NCBI GenBank assembly: GCA_029237825.1
Contig: JAQZBQ010000010.1
Coordinates: 62,001 to 126,000, forward strand
Source of the DNA: Bacteroidota bacterium
GTDB taxonomy: Bacteria; Bacteroidota; Bacteroidia; B-17B0; Aurantibacillaceae
DNA: 64,000 bases
Reading direction: 5' to 3'
In this document: piece by piece, positions 17,206 to 27,593 of the stretch
Layout: every line of letters begins with the position of its first letter
How positions within the stretch are numbered: the stretch's first letter is position 1
The notes under the pieces: generated by a model
The model's database searches: none
Told to the model about the DNA's origin: nothing
Seen by the model: the letters and a program-made list of their open reading frames with translations, nothing else
Program-made: the position numbers and the translations under genes

Positions 17206-19761
17206 TTAACTAATATCGTCCGTTGGTGTAGTATTTTCGGCCGGAGGGATTTCTCCAGGTGCCACATCACCGGTTGGAGTTTCAGAAGTTTGATCTTCAA
17301 TAGAAACTTCCGATTCATCTTCGTGATCTACCTTCGTTACTGCGGCGATACTGTCACTATCCTGAATGTTAATTAAACGAACACCCTGCGTGGCTCTGCC
17401 CATTACCCTTAAATCAGAAACATTCATACGGATAGCGATTCCGTTTTTGGTGATGATCATTAAATCATTGGCATCAGTTACAGATTTAATGCCAACCAGG
17501 TTTCCGGTTTTATCTGTAATGTTAATGGTTTTCACCCCTTTCCCGCCACGGTTTGTTACACGGTATTCTTCAATATCAGAACGCTTCCCGTATCCTTTTT
17601 CAGAAACGACCAAAACGTTGGCCTGCATATCATCAATACAGATCATTCCTATTACTTCATTATTGCCACCTTCCTCATCATTTAAGTCAATTCCGATTAC
17701 TCCGGAAGCATTACGGCCCATTGGACGAACTTTTGCTTCAGGGAAACGACATACCTTTCCTAATTTAGTTGCAATCATGATTTCGTTACTTCCATTCGTT
17801 AAAGCTGCTTCCAATAATACATCTCCCTCACGAATGGTAATGGCATTAATTCCGTTGGTACGTGGACGGGAATACGCTTCCACTGACGTTTTTTTAATGA
17901 TACCGTCCTTGGTACATAATATGATGTAGTTATTTTGAATGTATTCTTCGTCCTGCAGGTTTTTAATATTGATAAACGCTTTTACTTTATCATCTGGTGC
18001 GATGCTAATTAAATTCTGAATCGCTCGTCCTTTACTGTTTTTTGCCCCTTCCGGAACCTCATAAGCCCGGATCCAGTAACATTGTCCCTTTTCGGTAAAC
18101 AATAAAATATAATTATGAGTAGAGGCAATGAACATATGCTCTACAAAATCTTCATCGCGGGTTGCCGTACCTTTGCTTCCCCTTCCTCCACGGTTTTGAG
18201 AGCGGTATTCGGCAAGATTGGTACGCTTCATATATCCCAAATGAGAAATGGTAATTACCACATCTTCATCGGCAATCATATCTTCAATTTTCAGATCATC
18301 ACCAGCATAAACGATGTCGGTCCGGCGCTCATCACCGTATTTCTCCTTAATTTCCACCAATTCGTCGCGAATAATCTGATAACGCAATTTTTCATTTCCT
18401 AAAATCTCTTTAAAGTGTGCGATGCTTTTCATCAATTCCTCGTATTCAGCATTCAATTTATCAACTTCAAGTCCGGTTAAAGTTCTTAAACGCATATCTA
18501 AAATAGCACGTGCCTGAATTTCAGATAATGTAAAACGGGAAATTAATTCGTCTTTAGCAGCATCCGGACTTTCGCTTTCGCGAATAATCTTGATTACCTC
18601 TTCAATATTCTTCTGCGCAATTAATAAACCTTCTAAAATGTGTGCGCGTTTCTCTGCCTGGATTAAATCAAATTTTGTACGGCGAACAACCACATCGTGC
18701 CTGTGTTCCACAAAATGAAAAATCATGTCCTTCAAATTCAACATTTCAGGACGCCCCTTCACCAATACAACGTTATTGATTGAAAACGAGGTTTGTAAGG
18801 CCGAGTATTTATATAAATTATTTAATACGACATTTGAAATTGCATCACCTCTTAATTCATAAACAATACGCATCCCTTCGCGGTTACTTTCGTCGCGAAT
18901 TTCAGTAATACCTTCAATTTTCTTTTCATTACATAGTTCCCATTGACGCTTAATCATCTCAGCTTTATTTATCTGATAAGGGATTTCTGTTACTACAATT
19001 CGCTCACGGTTATTCACAGGTTCAATGCTAGCCTTTGCACGCATAACGACGCGTCCGCGACCAGTACGAAAAGCATCTTTCACACCTTCATAACCGTAAA
19101 TAGTGCCGCCTGTAGGAAAATCCGGAGCCTTGATGTATTTCATCAATTCATCAATATCAATCGAATTATCATCTATATACGCGATGATACCGCTAACAAC
19201 CTCTGTTAAATTATGAGGCGCCATATTGGTAGCCATTCCAACTGCAATTCCGGAAGCACCGTTCATTAACAAATTTGGTATGCGTGAAGGAAGAACAGTA
19301 GGCTCTGTTAAAGAGTCATCGAAATTGGGACGAAAATCTACTGTATCTTTTTCGATGTCGTTGAGCATTTCTTCGGTTATTTTCCGTAAACGCGCTTCCG
19401 TATAACGCATCGCAGCTGGCGGGTCGCCATCCACAGAACCATAATTTCCTTGCCCGTCAACCAACATATACCTTAAACTCCATTCCTGTGCCATACGAAC
19501 CATTGTATCGTATACCGAAGTATCGCCGTGCGGGTGGTATTTTCCTAAAACCTCCCCCACAATACGGGCAGATTTTTTATAAGGACGATTGTGAAGAACT
19601 CCAAGGTCCAACATTCCGTATAACACTCTTCGGTGAACAGGTTTTAGACCATCTCTCACATCCGGTAACGCGCGTGACACAATAACCGACATCGAATAAT
19701 CGATGTAAGCTGTTTTCATTTCCTCTTCAATGTTAATCGGAATAATTTTCTCTCCGCTCAT
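17206..19761 (-). CDS. gyrA: DNA gyrase subunit A
   Basis: 851 residues. The N-terminal [27 protein letters not shown] is universal for type IIA topoisomerase A subunits, and Tyr120 in [10 protein letters not shown] is the DNA-cleaving tyrosine. The C-terminal domain holds the GyrA box [11 protein letters not shown], which wraps DNA and distinguishes gyrase from topoisomerase IV, followed by beta-pinwheel repeats and an acidic tail. In the quinolone-resistance region [10 protein letters not shown], Thr81 occupies the E. coli Ser83 position and the Asp equal to Asp87 is kept. A Thr there looks like natural variation rather than a known resistance change. It is divergent from clpC. Confidence 0.97.
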   Translation of the reverse strand: MSGEKIIPINIEEEMKTAYIDYSMSVIVSRALPDVRDGLKPVHRRVLYGMLDLGVLHNRPYKKSARIVGEVLGKYHPHGDTSVYDTMVRMAQEWSLRYMLVDGQGNYGSVDGDPPAAMRYTEARLRKITEEMLNDIEKDTVDFRPNFDDSLTEPTVLPSRIPNLLMNGASGIAVGMATNMAPHNLTEVVSGIIAYIDDNSIDIDELMKYIKAPDFPTGGTIYGYEGVKDAFRTGRGRVVMRAKASIEPVNNRERIVVTEIPYQINKAEMIKRQWELCNEKKIEGITEIRDESNREGMRIVYELRGDAISNVVLNNLYKYSALQTSFSINNVVLVKGRPEMLNLKDMIFHFVEHRHDVVVRRTKFDLIQAEKRAHILEGLLIAQKNIEEVIKIIRESESPDAAKDELISRFTLSEIQARAILDMRLRTLTGLEVDKLNAEYEELMKSIAHFKEILGNEKLRYQIIRDELVEIKEKYGDERRTDIVYAGDDLKIEDMIADEDVVITISHLGYMKRTNLAEYRSQNRGGRGSKGTATRDEDFVEHMFIASTHNYILLFTEKGQCYWIRAYEVPEGAKNSKGRAIQNLISIAPDDKVKAFINIKNLQDEEYIQNNYIILCTKDGIIKKTSVEAYSRPRTNGINAITIREGDVLLEAALTNGSNEIMIATKLGKVCRFPEAKVRPMGRNASGVIGIDLNDEEGGNNEVIGMICIDDMQANVLVVSEKGYGKRSDIEEYRVTNRGGKGVKTINITDKTGNLVGIKSVTDANDLMIITKNGIAIRMNVSDLRVMGRATQGVRLINIQDSDSIAAVTKVDHEDESEVSIEDQTSETPTGDVAPGEIPPAENTTPTDDIS

Positions 19762-19976
19762 ATTCGTTTTATATTTTTAAGTTCTTGTATTTTTTACACT
19801 TTAACCAGCAATTATGTCAGTAAATCCGCATTGTAAATTTCACTGTTTTATACTTTCAAAAAATGCTAATAGGCTTTGAAAATACCTAATTAATCAGTAA
19901 TTTAGATGTATAGTTATTAACAAGTTTAATGTTAAAAAAAAGGCACCGAAAAAAAACCAAAACTGCCATTATCGGT

Positions 19977-19984
19977 TACTTTTG
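19977..19984 (+). promoter_or_regulatory. -7 box of clpC
   Basis: TACTTTTG matches TAnnTTTG and gives a leader of about 45 bases before ATG 20033. The alternative TTG start at 19982 falls inside this box, which argues against the longer reading. Confidence 0.45.
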
Positions 19985-20032
19985 AATGTGGCATTAAATA
20001 TGTTTAATTGCATAACAGAACTAAAAAAATAT

Positions 20033-22570
20033 ATGGAAGCAAAATTTTCACAGCGTGTAAAAGACGTGATAACGTTTAGCCGAGAAGAAGCACTAAGATT
20101 AGGGCACGATTACATTGGGATTGAACATTTAATGCTGGGAATGATCCGTGACGGGGAAGGCGTTGGTATTAAACTTTTAAAAAATCTCGCGATAAATATC
20201 CTGGATTTAAGAAAACAAATTGAACAGAGTTTACCGGTTTCAATGAAAAAGGTAAATAACCTGGCCAACATTCCGCTGGTTAAACAGGCGGAAAAAACAT
20301 TGAAACTCACTTATCTTGAGGCAAAAGTTTTTAAAGCGCCGCAAATAGGCACTGAACATTTATTGATGTGCATTTTAAAGGATAACGACAACGTGGTAAC
20401 AAAAACCCTTAACAAATTCGGAGTGGATTATAATGCCGTGAAATCAGAATTGGAAGGTTATATGGAGAATCCTCATAAAATTGAAAATGCCGCTACTGGC
20501 GACGACGATGAAAATGAAGAATCATTTGGCAGCGCAGGAACCGGGGCCGCAAAAAAACCGGGTGAATCCAAGTCTAAAACTCCTGTTTTAGATAATTTCG
20601 GGCGTGACCTGACAAAAATGGCAGAAGATGGAAAATTGGATCCTGTTGTTGGACGTGAAAAAGAAATTGAGCGCGTTTCCCAGATTTTATCTCGTCGTAA
20701 AAAGAACAACCCGATCCTTATTGGTGAACCTGGTGTGGGTAAATCAGCGATTGCTGAAGGGTTGGCTTTACGAATTGTTCAACGAAAAGTTTCGCGCGTT
20801 CTTTTTGGGAAACGTGTGGTAACGTTGGATTTAGCGTCTCTGGTTGCCGGTACAAAATACCGTGGTCAGTTTGAGGAGCGAATGAAGGCAGTGATGAACG
20901 AGTTGGAAAAAAATCCGGATGTGATTTTATTCATTGACGAAATTCATACGATTATTGGTGCAGGTGGTGCAAGCGGAAGCATGGATGCCAGCAATATGTT
21001 TAAACCGGCTTTAGCGCGCGGAGAAATCCAATGCATTGGAGCTACTACTCTTGATGAGTTCCGTCAGCATATTGAAAAAGATGGAGCTTTGGAGCGTCGT
21101 TTCCAGAAAGTAATTATCGAGCCGGCTACACAGGATGAATCTTTGCAGATTTTAAATAACATTAAAGCTAAATACGAAGATCATCATAACGTAACTTATA
21201 CTCCGGAAGCCATCAAAGCTTGTGTAACATTAACCGCCCGTTATTTAACTGACAGGCATTTACCGGATAAAGCCATCGATGCCCTGGATGAAGCGGGTTC
21301 CCGTGTTCACATTACCAATATCAATGTTCCTGAAAACGTTTTGGAACTTGAGAAAAAAATGGAAGACATCAAAGAGTTGAAAAACCAGGTTGTTCGTTCG
21401 CAGAAATATGAAGAAGCAGCAAAATTACGTGATACTGAAAAACAGTTACAGGCTCAGTTAGATGCTGCTAAAAAAGCCTGGGAGGAAGAAACCAAAATGA
21501 ACCGCGTCATTGTTACGGAAGATAACGTTGCTGAAGTGGTTTCGATGATGAGCGGTGTACCTGTGCAGCGTATTTCGCAAAATGAAGGCGAAAAATTGGT
21601 AAAAATGGTAGAACAATTACAGGGCAAAGTAATTGGTCAGGACGAAGCTTTAAAGAAAGTTGTTAAAGCCATTCAGCGTAACCGTGCAGGTTTAAAAGAT
21701 CCAAATAAACCGATTGGTTCGTTTATTTTCCTTGGACCAACAGGGGTAGGAAAAACACAATTGGCAAAAATTCTGGCAAAGCATTTATTTGATAATGACG
21801 AGGCGTTAATTCGTATCGACATGAGTGAATACATGGAGAAATTTGCTGTAACCCGTTTAATTGGTGCTCCTCCTGGGTATGTTGGTTATGAAGAAGGAGG
21901 TCAATTAACGGAAAAAGTTCGTCGCCGCCCTTATTCTGTTGTGTTGTTAGATGAAATCGAGAAAGCTCACCCGGATGTTTTTAATATGCTTTTACAGGTA
22001 TTAGATGATGGGCAATTAACCGACAGTTTAGGACGCAAAATTGATTTTAAAAACACAATCATTATCATGACTTCCAATATTGGTGCACGCCAGTTGAAGG
22101 ATTTCGGACAGGGAGTAGGTTTCGGTACTCAAGCACGTTTAGAACATGCTGAGGAAGCAAATAAAGGTGTTGTTGAAAATGCTTTGAAAAAGGCATTTGC
22201 TCCTGAGTTCTTAAACCGTATTGATGATGTGATCATGTTTAACTCTCTCGAGAAAAATGACATTCATAAGATCATCGATATTGAATTGAACAGTTTGTTC
22301 GGACGAGTTAATAATTTAGGTTATACCATTAAGATCACTGATGCTGCCAAAGACTTCATTGTTGAAAAAGGCTATGACGCTCAATACGGTGCCCGACCTT
22401 TAAAACGCGCAATTCAAAAGTATTTGGAGGACCCAATGGCGGAAGAGATTATTCAAAGTAATTTAGCAGAAGGCGATCAAATTGAAATAGATTATGATAC
22501 GGAAAAGAGCCAGATTGTGGTAAAAACAATTAAGCCTAAAACTAAAAAGAAGAAAGAAGATAACGGTTAA
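20033..22570 (+). CDS. clpC: ClpC-type AAA+ unfoldase, ATPase subunit of Clp protease
   Basis: 845 residues from the ATG at 20033, the usual ClpC start [22 protein letters not shown] Clp_N double repeat comes first ([25 protein letters not shown]). Two AAA+ modules follow, with Walker A motifs [10 protein letters not shown] and [10 protein letters not shown] and Walker B motifs ILFIDEIHT and VVLLDEIEK. Between them lies the UVR-like coiled segment [17 protein letters not shown] typical of ClpC rather than ClpA/ClpB. ClpC hexamers unfold substrates and feed them to ClpP. I see no CtsR/McsA/McsB genes beside it. A strong terminator closes this single-gene unit. Confidence 0.95.
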   Translation: MEAKFSQRVKDVITFSREEALRLGHDYIGIEHLMLGMIRDGEGVGIKLLKNLAINILDLRKQIEQSLPVSMKKVNNLANIPLVKQAEKTLKLTYLEAKVFKAPQIGTEHLLMCILKDNDNVVTKTLNKFGVDYNAVKSELEGYMENPHKIENAATGDDDENEESFGSAGTGAAKKPGESKSKTPVLDNFGRDLTKMAEDGKLDPVVGREKEIERVSQILSRRKKNNPILIGEPGVGKSAIAEGLALRIVQRKVSRVLFGKRVVTLDLASLVAGTKYRGQFEERMKAVMNELEKNPDVILFIDEIHTIIGAGGASGSMDASNMFKPALARGEIQCIGATTLDEFRQHIEKDGALERRFQKVIIEPATQDESLQILNNIKAKYEDHHNVTYTPEAIKACVTLTARYLTDRHLPDKAIDALDEAGSRVHITNINVPENVLELEKKMEDIKELKNQVVRSQKYEEAAKLRDTEKQLQAQLDAAKKAWEEETKMNRVIVTEDNVAEVVSMMSGVPVQRISQNEGEKLVKMVEQLQGKVIGQDEALKKVVKAIQRNRAGLKDPNKPIGSFIFLGPTGVGKTQLAKILAKHLFDNDEALIRIDMSEYMEKFAVTRLIGAPPGYVGYEEGGQLTEKVRRRPYSVVLLDEIEKAHPDVFNMLLQVLDDGQLTDSLGRKIDFKNTIIIMTSNIGARQLKDFGQGVGFGTQARLEHAEEANKGVVENALKKAFAPEFLNRIDDVIMFNSLEKNDIHKIIDIELNSLFGRVNNLGYTIKITDAAKDFIVEKGYDAQYGARPLKRAIQKYLEDPMAEEIIQSNLAEGDQIEIDYDTEKSQIVVKTIKPKTKKKKEDNG

Positions 22571-22602
22571 AAAAAATCCCCTGGTAATTCAGGGGATTTT
22601 TT
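22571..22602. terminator. Bidirectional terminator between clpC and the small lipoprotein gene
   Basis: Stem AATCCCCTG / CAGGGGATT with a 6-base loop, A-run on the left and T-run on the right, so it works for both converging genes. Confidence 0.85.
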
Positions 22603-22607
22603 TTATT

Positions 22608-22817
22608 CTATTCTACATGACAATCTTTTAGGCGATTGATCGTATCATTTGTTGATTTACAAGCTTTTTCAAATCCTTTTTTTCCAAGGTTTGTGGTTCT
22701 CACTTTTTCACCAAACGTTTTTTCACCCGTTTTTTCGTTGGTACAAACACATACGTACTCCTTTTGACAGGAAGTGTAAAATAGTATGAGTATTGCAAAT
22801 ATTAAAAACTGCCTCAC
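22608..22817 (-). CDS. Small cysteine-containing lipoprotein, function unknown
   Basis: 69 residues. A hydrophobic signal followed by the lipobox-like LFYTSC marks it as a lipoprotein anchored at Cys17. The 50-residue mature part has four more cysteines (VCVCTNE, EKACKST, LKDCHVE) that could form two disulfides. Very similar small lipoproteins with a YxCxCT core are common hypothetical proteins in Bacteroidota. It is convergent with clpC and shares its terminator. Confidence 0.7.
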   Translation of the reverse strand: MRQFLIFAILILFYTSCQKEYVCVCTNEKTGEKTFGEKVRTTNLGKKGFEKACKSTNDTINRLKDCHVE

Positions 22818-23074
22818 GCTAATCGTTTAAATTGACAGTTAGCAGAAAGTAGAAATGTTCATGCGAAATATCACTAGTGTTATCTTTAGAAAAACTAAAA
22901 ATCATAACACTTTTATGAATTGATACGCATTTTTGCATGGTTATTAAGTCAAAGATATAAGGCACTGCAGGTAATATCAATACCCAAGAGCAGGTATTTA
23001 TCCGACAAATCTATATCACCATTTTCATATTGACCCTACCACTTAACGGATTTTTAGCACATTTCATTAAATCA
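22818..23074. other. Intergenic region with no recognised gene
   Basis: About 260 AT-rich bases between the lipoprotein start and the YqeY terminator. I see stop codons in all frames, no RNA gene and no clear TAnnTTTG promoter box. It presumably holds the lipoprotein promoter. Confidence 0.5.
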
Positions 23075-23107
23075 TAAAAAAAGTCCGCATCAATTTTAAT
23101 GCGGACT
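23075..23107 (-). terminator. Terminator after the GatB/YqeY gene
   Basis: Perfect 9-bp stem AGTCCGCAT / ATGCGGACT with an 8-base loop and a T-run on the minus strand. Confidence 0.85.
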
Positions 23108-23130
23108 CCAAATTCGAATACATTATGTTT

Positions 23131-23571
23131 TTAACTTAACATGGATTTTACCAATTGGGAAACCACCTTGCCATCCGCTCTTCCTGCTATCGCCTTATTT
23201 GCTACGCCCATTACTTTACCCATATCTGCAGCAGAGCTGGCGCCTGTTTCGGCAATTGCAGTTTGGATGATGCTTTTAATCTCATCATCACTTAATTGTT
23301 TTGGCAAATATTCCTCCATCACAGATGCCTGAGCAAGTTCCTCGGCAGCAAGGTCGGGACGGTTTTGCTGAGTATAAATATCTGCAGTTTCCTTCCGTTT
23401 TTTATATTCTTTTTGAATCGCTTTTGTAGCGCTTTCTTCTGTTAAACCTTCAGGCGAAGTTTTTAATAAAAGGATTACTGATTTAATGGCGCGCACCGCT
23501 TCGAGTCGTTTTGCGTCCTTAGCAAGCATGGAAGCCTTCACGTCGGCATTAATTTTTTCTTCTATTCCCAT
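23131..23571 (-). CDS. GatB/YqeY domain protein
   Basis: 146 residues, the length of stand-alone YqeY proteins. The sequence MGIEEKINADVKASMLAKDAKRLEAVRAIKSV begins the conserved helical domain, and SSAADMGKVMGVANKAIAGRADGKVVS is the C-terminal helix set shared with GatB of the tRNA amidotransferase, where it contacts tRNA. Stand-alone members have no firmly established role. It is divergent from tag. Confidence 0.92.
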   Translation of the reverse strand: MGIEEKINADVKASMLAKDAKRLEAVRAIKSVILLLKTSPEGLTEESATKAIQKEYKKRKETADIYTQQNRPDLAAEELAQASVMEEYLPKQLSDDEIKSIIQTAIAETGASSAADMGKVMGVANKAIAGRADGKVVSQLVKSMLS

Positions 23572-23590
23572 AATATGATTAATTTTAGCA

Positions 23591-23620
23591 TAAAGATAAA
23601 CTTCGAAAGTTAAATTACAA
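23591..23620 (-). promoter_or_regulatory. Candidate promoter of the GatB/YqeY gene
   Basis: Minus strand TTG (23618-23620), 19-base spacer, TATCTTTA (23591-23598), one base off the TAnnTTTG consensus. Confidence 0.4.
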
Positions 23621-23639
23621 AAAGCAGATTTTATACCTT

Positions 23640-24200
23640 ATGCAATGCACCTGGCCTGGAAATGATGAGCAAATGCAAGAATATCATAATACCGAATGGG
23701 GTACGCCCGTTCATGATGATAAAAAACATTTTGAATATTTAGTATTAGATACTTTCCAGGCGGGCCTTAGTTGGAAAACCATTCTTCACCGACGAAAACA
23801 TTTTAAAAAAGCATTTGCCAATTTTGATGTAAAAAAAGTGTCTAAATTTAATGAAGACAAGGTGGCAGAATTAATGGCCAATGAAGGAATTATCCGGAAT
23901 AAATTAAAGATTACCGGCACAATTAAAAATGCGAAAGCGTTTATTGAGGTGCAAAAAGAATTCGGATCGTTCGATAACTACATCTGGCAATTCACTGGCA
24001 ATAAAACCATTGTAAACAAAGTAAAGCAGTCCTCTGAAATCCGCGCTACCAGCCCCGAATCAGATGAAATGAGTAAAGCTTTAAAGAAACGCGGATTTAC
24101 ATTTGTGGGTTCAACCATTTGTTATGCCTATATGCAGGCAGCAGGATTAGTAAATGATCACTTAATGAGTTGCAGCAGGTATAAAGAGGTGATGAAATAA
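23640..24200 (+). CDS. tag: DNA-3-methyladenine glycosylase I
   Basis: 186 residues. CTWPGNDEQMQEYHNTEWG at the start and FQAGLSWKTILHRR are the Tag signature. Zinc-binding residues of the E. coli enzyme are all present: Cys3, His16, and His174 and Cys178 in DHLMSCSRY. Tag removes 3-methyladenine from alkylated DNA in the base-excision repair pathway. It begins a tight three-gene unit, with only four bases before the Nif3-like gene. Confidence 0.95.
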   Translation: MQCTWPGNDEQMQEYHNTEWGTPVHDDKKHFEYLVLDTFQAGLSWKTILHRRKHFKKAFANFDVKKVSKFNEDKVAELMANEGIIRNKLKITGTIKNAKAFIEVQKEFGSFDNYIWQFTGNKTIVNKVKQSSEIRATSPESDEMSKALKKRGFTFVGSTICYAYMQAAGLVNDHLMSCSRYKEVMK

Positions 24201-24204
24201 AATT

Positions 24205-25299
24205 ATGATTTTACAGAATATACTAACAGAGTTAGAAAACTTTGCCCCTCTCTCCTACCAAGAATCGTACGACAATTGCGGTTTATTAACAGGTCAAAAA
24301 GATCAGGAAATTACGGGTGCTTTGTTGTGCCTCGATTGTACGGAAGCTATTATTGAAGAAGCTATCAAAAAAAAATGCAATTTGGTAATAGCCCATCACC
24401 CTATCATATTTGGCGGACTAAAGAAAATTAATGGAAACAATTATGTTGAAAGAACTATTATAAAAGCGATACAAAATAACATTGCTATTTATGCCTGCCA
24501 CACAAACCTGGATAATGTTATACGTGGTGTAAATAAAAAGATTGCCGATAAAATAGGGCTTGTCAACCAGAAAATTTTATCTCCCAGGAAATCACTACTG
24601 AAAAAGTTGGTCACTTTTGTTCCCCCGTCACATTTAGAAGTTGTTAAAGAAAATTTATTTAATGCGGGAGCTGGCAACATTGGTAATTACGACAGCTGCA
24701 GTTTTATTTTAGAAGGTACCGGTACGTTCAGAGGAAATGATTTGAGTAACCCAACTGTTGGAGAAAAAAGAAAATTAAGTACGGAAAAAGAAATACGGCT
24801 AGAAGTAATTTTTGAATCAATAAACGAAACAAAAATCATTTCCACATTAAAGAGCTGTCATCCTTATGAAGAAGTGGCTTATGATATTTACCAGCTGGAA
24901 AATTATTACCAGAATATTGGCTCAGGCATTACCGGAGAGCTCCCGACTGAAATGGACGAGAAAGAATTTTTGGATCTCCTGAAAGCCATTTTCAAGGTTA
25001 AATTTTTAAAACATACCGCTTTCAGGAACAATCCGATTAAAAAAGTAGCTTTATGCGGAGGCAGCGGAAGTTTTCTCCTTAAAAATGCAATTAACTGCAA
25101 ATCAGATATTTATATCAGTTCGGACTTTAAATATCACGAGTTTTTTGATGCCGAAGGAAAGATTTTAATTGCCGATATCGGGCACTACGAAACAGAGCAA
25201 TTTACCCCCGAAATTTTTTATGAAATAATATCAAATAAATTTCCTACTTTCGCAAGCTATTTAACGGAAACAAACACTAACCCAGTTAATTATTTTTAA
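24205..25299 (+). CDS. Nif3-like dinuclear metal-centre protein
   Basis: 364 residues, matching the long (YqfO-type) Nif3 proteins with a central CutA/PII-like insertion (about residues 130-240: VTFVPPSHLEVVKENL..., SCHPYEEVAYDIYQ). Metal-ligand motifs of the family are AHHPIIFGGLKKI near residue 65 and, at the C-terminus, SSDFKYHEFFDA and ADIGHYETEQ. Members form hexamers with two metal ions per subunit; a GTP cyclohydrolase-like activity has been suggested for some, but the biological role is unsettled. It sits between tag and the zinc-ribbon gene with 3-4 base gaps. The Nif3/zinc-ribbon pair is recurrent in bacteria. Confidence 0.93.
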   Translation: MILQNILTELENFAPLSYQESYDNCGLLTGQKDQEITGALLCLDCTEAIIEEAIKKKCNLVIAHHPIIFGGLKKINGNNYVERTIIKAIQNNIAIYACHTNLDNVIRGVNKKIADKIGLVNQKILSPRKSLLKKLVTFVPPSHLEVVKENLFNAGAGNIGNYDSCSFILEGTGTFRGNDLSNPTVGEKRKLSTEKEIRLEVIFESINETKIISTLKSCHPYEEVAYDIYQLENYYQNIGSGITGELPTEMDEKEFLDLLKAIFKVKFLKHTAFRNNPIKKVALCGGSGSFLLKNAINCKSDIYISSDFKYHEFFDAEGKILIADIGHYETEQFTPEIFYEIISNKFPTFASYLTETNTNPVNYF

Positions 25300-25302
25300 A
25301 CT

Positions 25303-26064
25303 ATGTGCGCTAAAATCGAAGAAAAAATTGATGCATCTATCGAAGGTAAACTTCGTGCTTTATATGAATTACAAATTATCGATTCAAAAATTGATCGTAT
25401 CCGCACGGTGCGTGGTGAATTACCTCTTGAAGTTCAGGACTTGGAAGACAGCGTTGCAGGTTTAGAAACCCGTGTAAATAATTTATCAGAAGAATTAAAG
25501 GAATTAGAGGAGCAGGTTGCTGAAAAAACACAGGCAATTAAGGATTACAAAGCGAATATTAAAAAATACGAGGCTCAGCAAGGTAAAGTGAGGAACAACC
25601 GTGAATACGATGCGATCACAAAAGAAATTGAATTTCAGAATTTAGAAATTCAGTTAGCCGAAAAACGTTTGAAAGAATATAAGTTCGCAATCGAATCAAA
25701 ATCTGAGATTGTTGAGAAATCCCAACACGATTTTTCAGAACGTAAAAAAGATTTGAAATTAAAAAAATCAGAGTTAGACGAGATTATCGCCGAAACTGAA
25801 AAAGAAGAAAAAGACCTAATTGCGGCTTCCGAAAAAGCAACAGCTGGTATCGAAGACAGATTAGTAAACGCTTATAAAAGAGTTCGCGCCAATACGCGCA
25901 ATGGATTAGCAGTTGTTCCTGTAGAGCGTGATGCCTGCGGTGGATGTTTCAATAAAATTCCACCACAGAAACAATTGGATATCCGTATGAACAAAAAAAT
26001 TCTGGTATGCGAACATTGTGGCCGTATAATGGTTGATCCAAATATCATTCCAACAGAAGCATAA
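25303..26064 (+). CDS. Coiled-coil protein with C4 zinc ribbon
   Basis: 253 residues. Residues about 20-195 are a long, heavily charged antiparallel coiled coil. The C-terminus has Cys-x2-Cys and Cys-x2-Cys pairs (ACGGCFNKIPPQKQ and LVCEHCGRIM), a zinc ribbon (zf-RING_7/DUF164 family). Relatives in other phyla include chlamydial CdsZ and helicobacter HP0958, which act as chaperone-like factors; a role in nucleic-acid or protein handling is inferred only from family. It is the third gene of the tag unit, three bases behind the Nif3-like gene, and ends at a terminator. Confidence 0.9.
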   Translation: MCAKIEEKIDASIEGKLRALYELQIIDSKIDRIRTVRGELPLEVQDLEDSVAGLETRVNNLSEELKELEEQVAEKTQAIKDYKANIKKYEAQQGKVRNNREYDAITKEIEFQNLEIQLAEKRLKEYKFAIESKSEIVEKSQHDFSERKKDLKLKKSELDEIIAETEKEEKDLIAASEKATAGIEDRLVNAYKRVRANTRNGLAVVPVERDACGGCFNKIPPQKQLDIRMNKKILVCEHCGRIMVDPNIIPTEA

Positions 26065-26079
26065 TTTATAGTATGAAGC

Positions 26080-26112
26080 AAAAGCCGATGCAATCATGTA
26101 TCGGCTTTTTTT
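26080..26112 (+). terminator. Terminator of the tag/Nif3/zinc-ribbon operon
   Basis: 10-bp stem AAAAGCCGAT / ATCGGCTTTT with a 10-base loop and a run of nine T. Confidence 0.85.
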
Positions 26113-26162
26113 TTGCGTTTAGGGTAAGAAATGAATTAAGAGGAGTTATTCGTGCTTCAATA

Positions 26163-26170
26163 TATTTTTG
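26163..26170 (+). promoter_or_regulatory. Candidate -7 box upstream of the first cargo/PorP pair
   Basis: TATTTTTG matches TAnnTTTG, 44 bases before the ATG at 26215. No TTG at the expected -33 position. Confidence 0.4.
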
Positions 26171-26214
26171 TAACTTAATACACTCAATTTTGTATAAAAA
26201 AAGCGTGGTGTTTT

Positions 26215-27585
26215 ATGCTCTTTAAAAAGAGAATCATAGTAATAATTTTCTGCTTTCTCACATTCCCTATATGTGCGCAATCTGATGGAGGTATCGCCTC
26301 GGGTTCGCAAACATTTTGCGATACCATTAATTCAGGATTCGTTTCGATTTCTGGATATGTTGGCAATGTTGTTACATGGCAGTATTCTACAAATGGAGGT
26401 GCGACATGGACTAGCAACGGGAATACAACAACGAGTCAAAGTTATTTCAATACCAAAACAAGTACCTGTTTCAGGGCTATTGTAAAAAGTGGCTCATTCC
26501 CGGCAGACACTTCAACAACCGCTTGTATTACTGTTTATATGCCTTCTGTTGGAGGTACCATTTTGGGCGGAGGTACGTATTGCGGTGGTTCGGGAACAGG
26601 AAATCTGTATTTAACCGGAAATATCGGGAATGTACTTTACTGGCAGTCCTCAGTAAATGGTGGTTTAAACTGGACAAATATTTCAAATACTTCAACTATT
26701 TTGTCGTATTCAAATATTAGTCAGGATATAATTTACAGAGCAATTGTTCAGAACAGTGTTTTTTGTTTAAGAGACACGTCCTCTGTTGCAGGCTTCACAA
26801 TCAACCCGGTTACAGTAGCAGGAACAATATCTGTTATTGGAACCAACACAGTGTGTTATGCAAGTAATACAAACACATTTAACCTTTCAGGAAACACCGG
26901 AAATGTGTTAAAGTGGGTTTCCTCAACGGATAATGGAATAACCTGGTCTGTAATATCAAATACAACAAGCACTTATATATCGTCTGATTTAACACAGACT
27001 ACGCTTATAAAAGCTGTTGTTCAAAGTGCTTCCTGTAGTATTGATAGTACCAATACCATTAAAATTAATGTAATTGCCCCGGCACTAGTAAATGCCGGCG
27101 CAGATACAACTATTAACCAGGGGCAAACCGTATCGCTCAATGGTTCTGGTGCAGGTGCGCCACTATGGTTTCCAACGGCCGCTCTCAGTAATCCTTCGAT
27201 TTTTAACCCCATCGCATCACCGTCAAGTACTACCGATTATATTCTAACTGTCACAGATGGGAACTCTTGCACAAATTCTGATACTGTAAGAGTGAACGTA
27301 CTTCCTCTCGATTACGATGGTGTAATTACAAATGTATTTTCTCCAAACGGAGACGGTATTAACGATTACTGGTACATCGAAAACATTCAGTACTATCCAA
27401 ATAATGAAGTAACGGTTTATAATATTTACGGAAACATTGTCTTCAATCAAAAGAATTACGCCAACGACTGGGGTGGTACCTATAACGGTGCGCCGCTGCC
27501 TGATGGTACTTATTATTATGTGTTGTTATTTACGGACACTGGTGCTACATTGAAGGGTTCACTTGATATTTTAAAAAATAAATAG
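26215..27585 (+). CDS. T9SS type B cargo protein with Ig-like repeats
   Basis: 456 residues with a signal peptide (residues 1-22, cut after PICAQ). Three related units of about 85 residues share a core of GNV..W..S.NGG..W..ISNT (near residues 45, 138 and 227), each with cysteines. A fourth Ig/PKD-like domain follows (ADTTINQGQTVSLNGSG). The last 95 residues are the gliding-motility-associated C-terminal domain, a type B sorting signal: NVFSPNGDGINDYWYI, VYNIYGNIVF, LPDGTYYYVLLF. Such domains direct export through the T9SS and need a PorP/SprF-family partner, encoded eight bases downstream. Likely a surface adhesin or matrix protein; the ligand is unknown. Confidence 0.88.
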   Translation: MLFKKRIIVIIFCFLTFPICAQSDGGIASGSQTFCDTINSGFVSISGYVGNVVTWQYSTNGGATWTSNGNTTTSQSYFNTKTSTCFRAIVKSGSFPADTSTTACITVYMPSVGGTILGGGTYCGGSGTGNLYLTGNIGNVLYWQSSVNGGLNWTNISNTSTILSYSNISQDIIYRAIVQNSVFCLRDTSSVAGFTINPVTVAGTISVIGTNTVCYASNTNTFNLSGNTGNVLKWVSSTDNGITWSVISNTTSTYISSDLTQTTLIKAVVQSASCSIDSTNTIKINVIAPALVNAGADTTINQGQTVSLNGSGAGAPLWFPTAALSNPSIFNPIASPSSTTDYILTVTDGNSCTNSDTVRVNVLPLDYDGVITNVFSPNGDGINDYWYIENIQYYPNNEVTVYNIYGNIVFNQKNYANDWGGTYNGAPLPDGTYYYVLLFTDTGATLKGSLDILKNK

Positions 27586-27593
27586 ATGTAGCT

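Noticed and set aside
19686-19761. Quinolone-resistance mutation in gyrA
   Set aside because: The Thr at the Ser83-equivalent position and the intact Asp87 equivalent look like normal lineage variation; no known resistance residue is present.
19982-20032. TTG start at 19982 for clpC
   Set aside because: It lies within the TACTTTTG promoter box; the ATG at 20033 gives the normal ClpC N-terminus.
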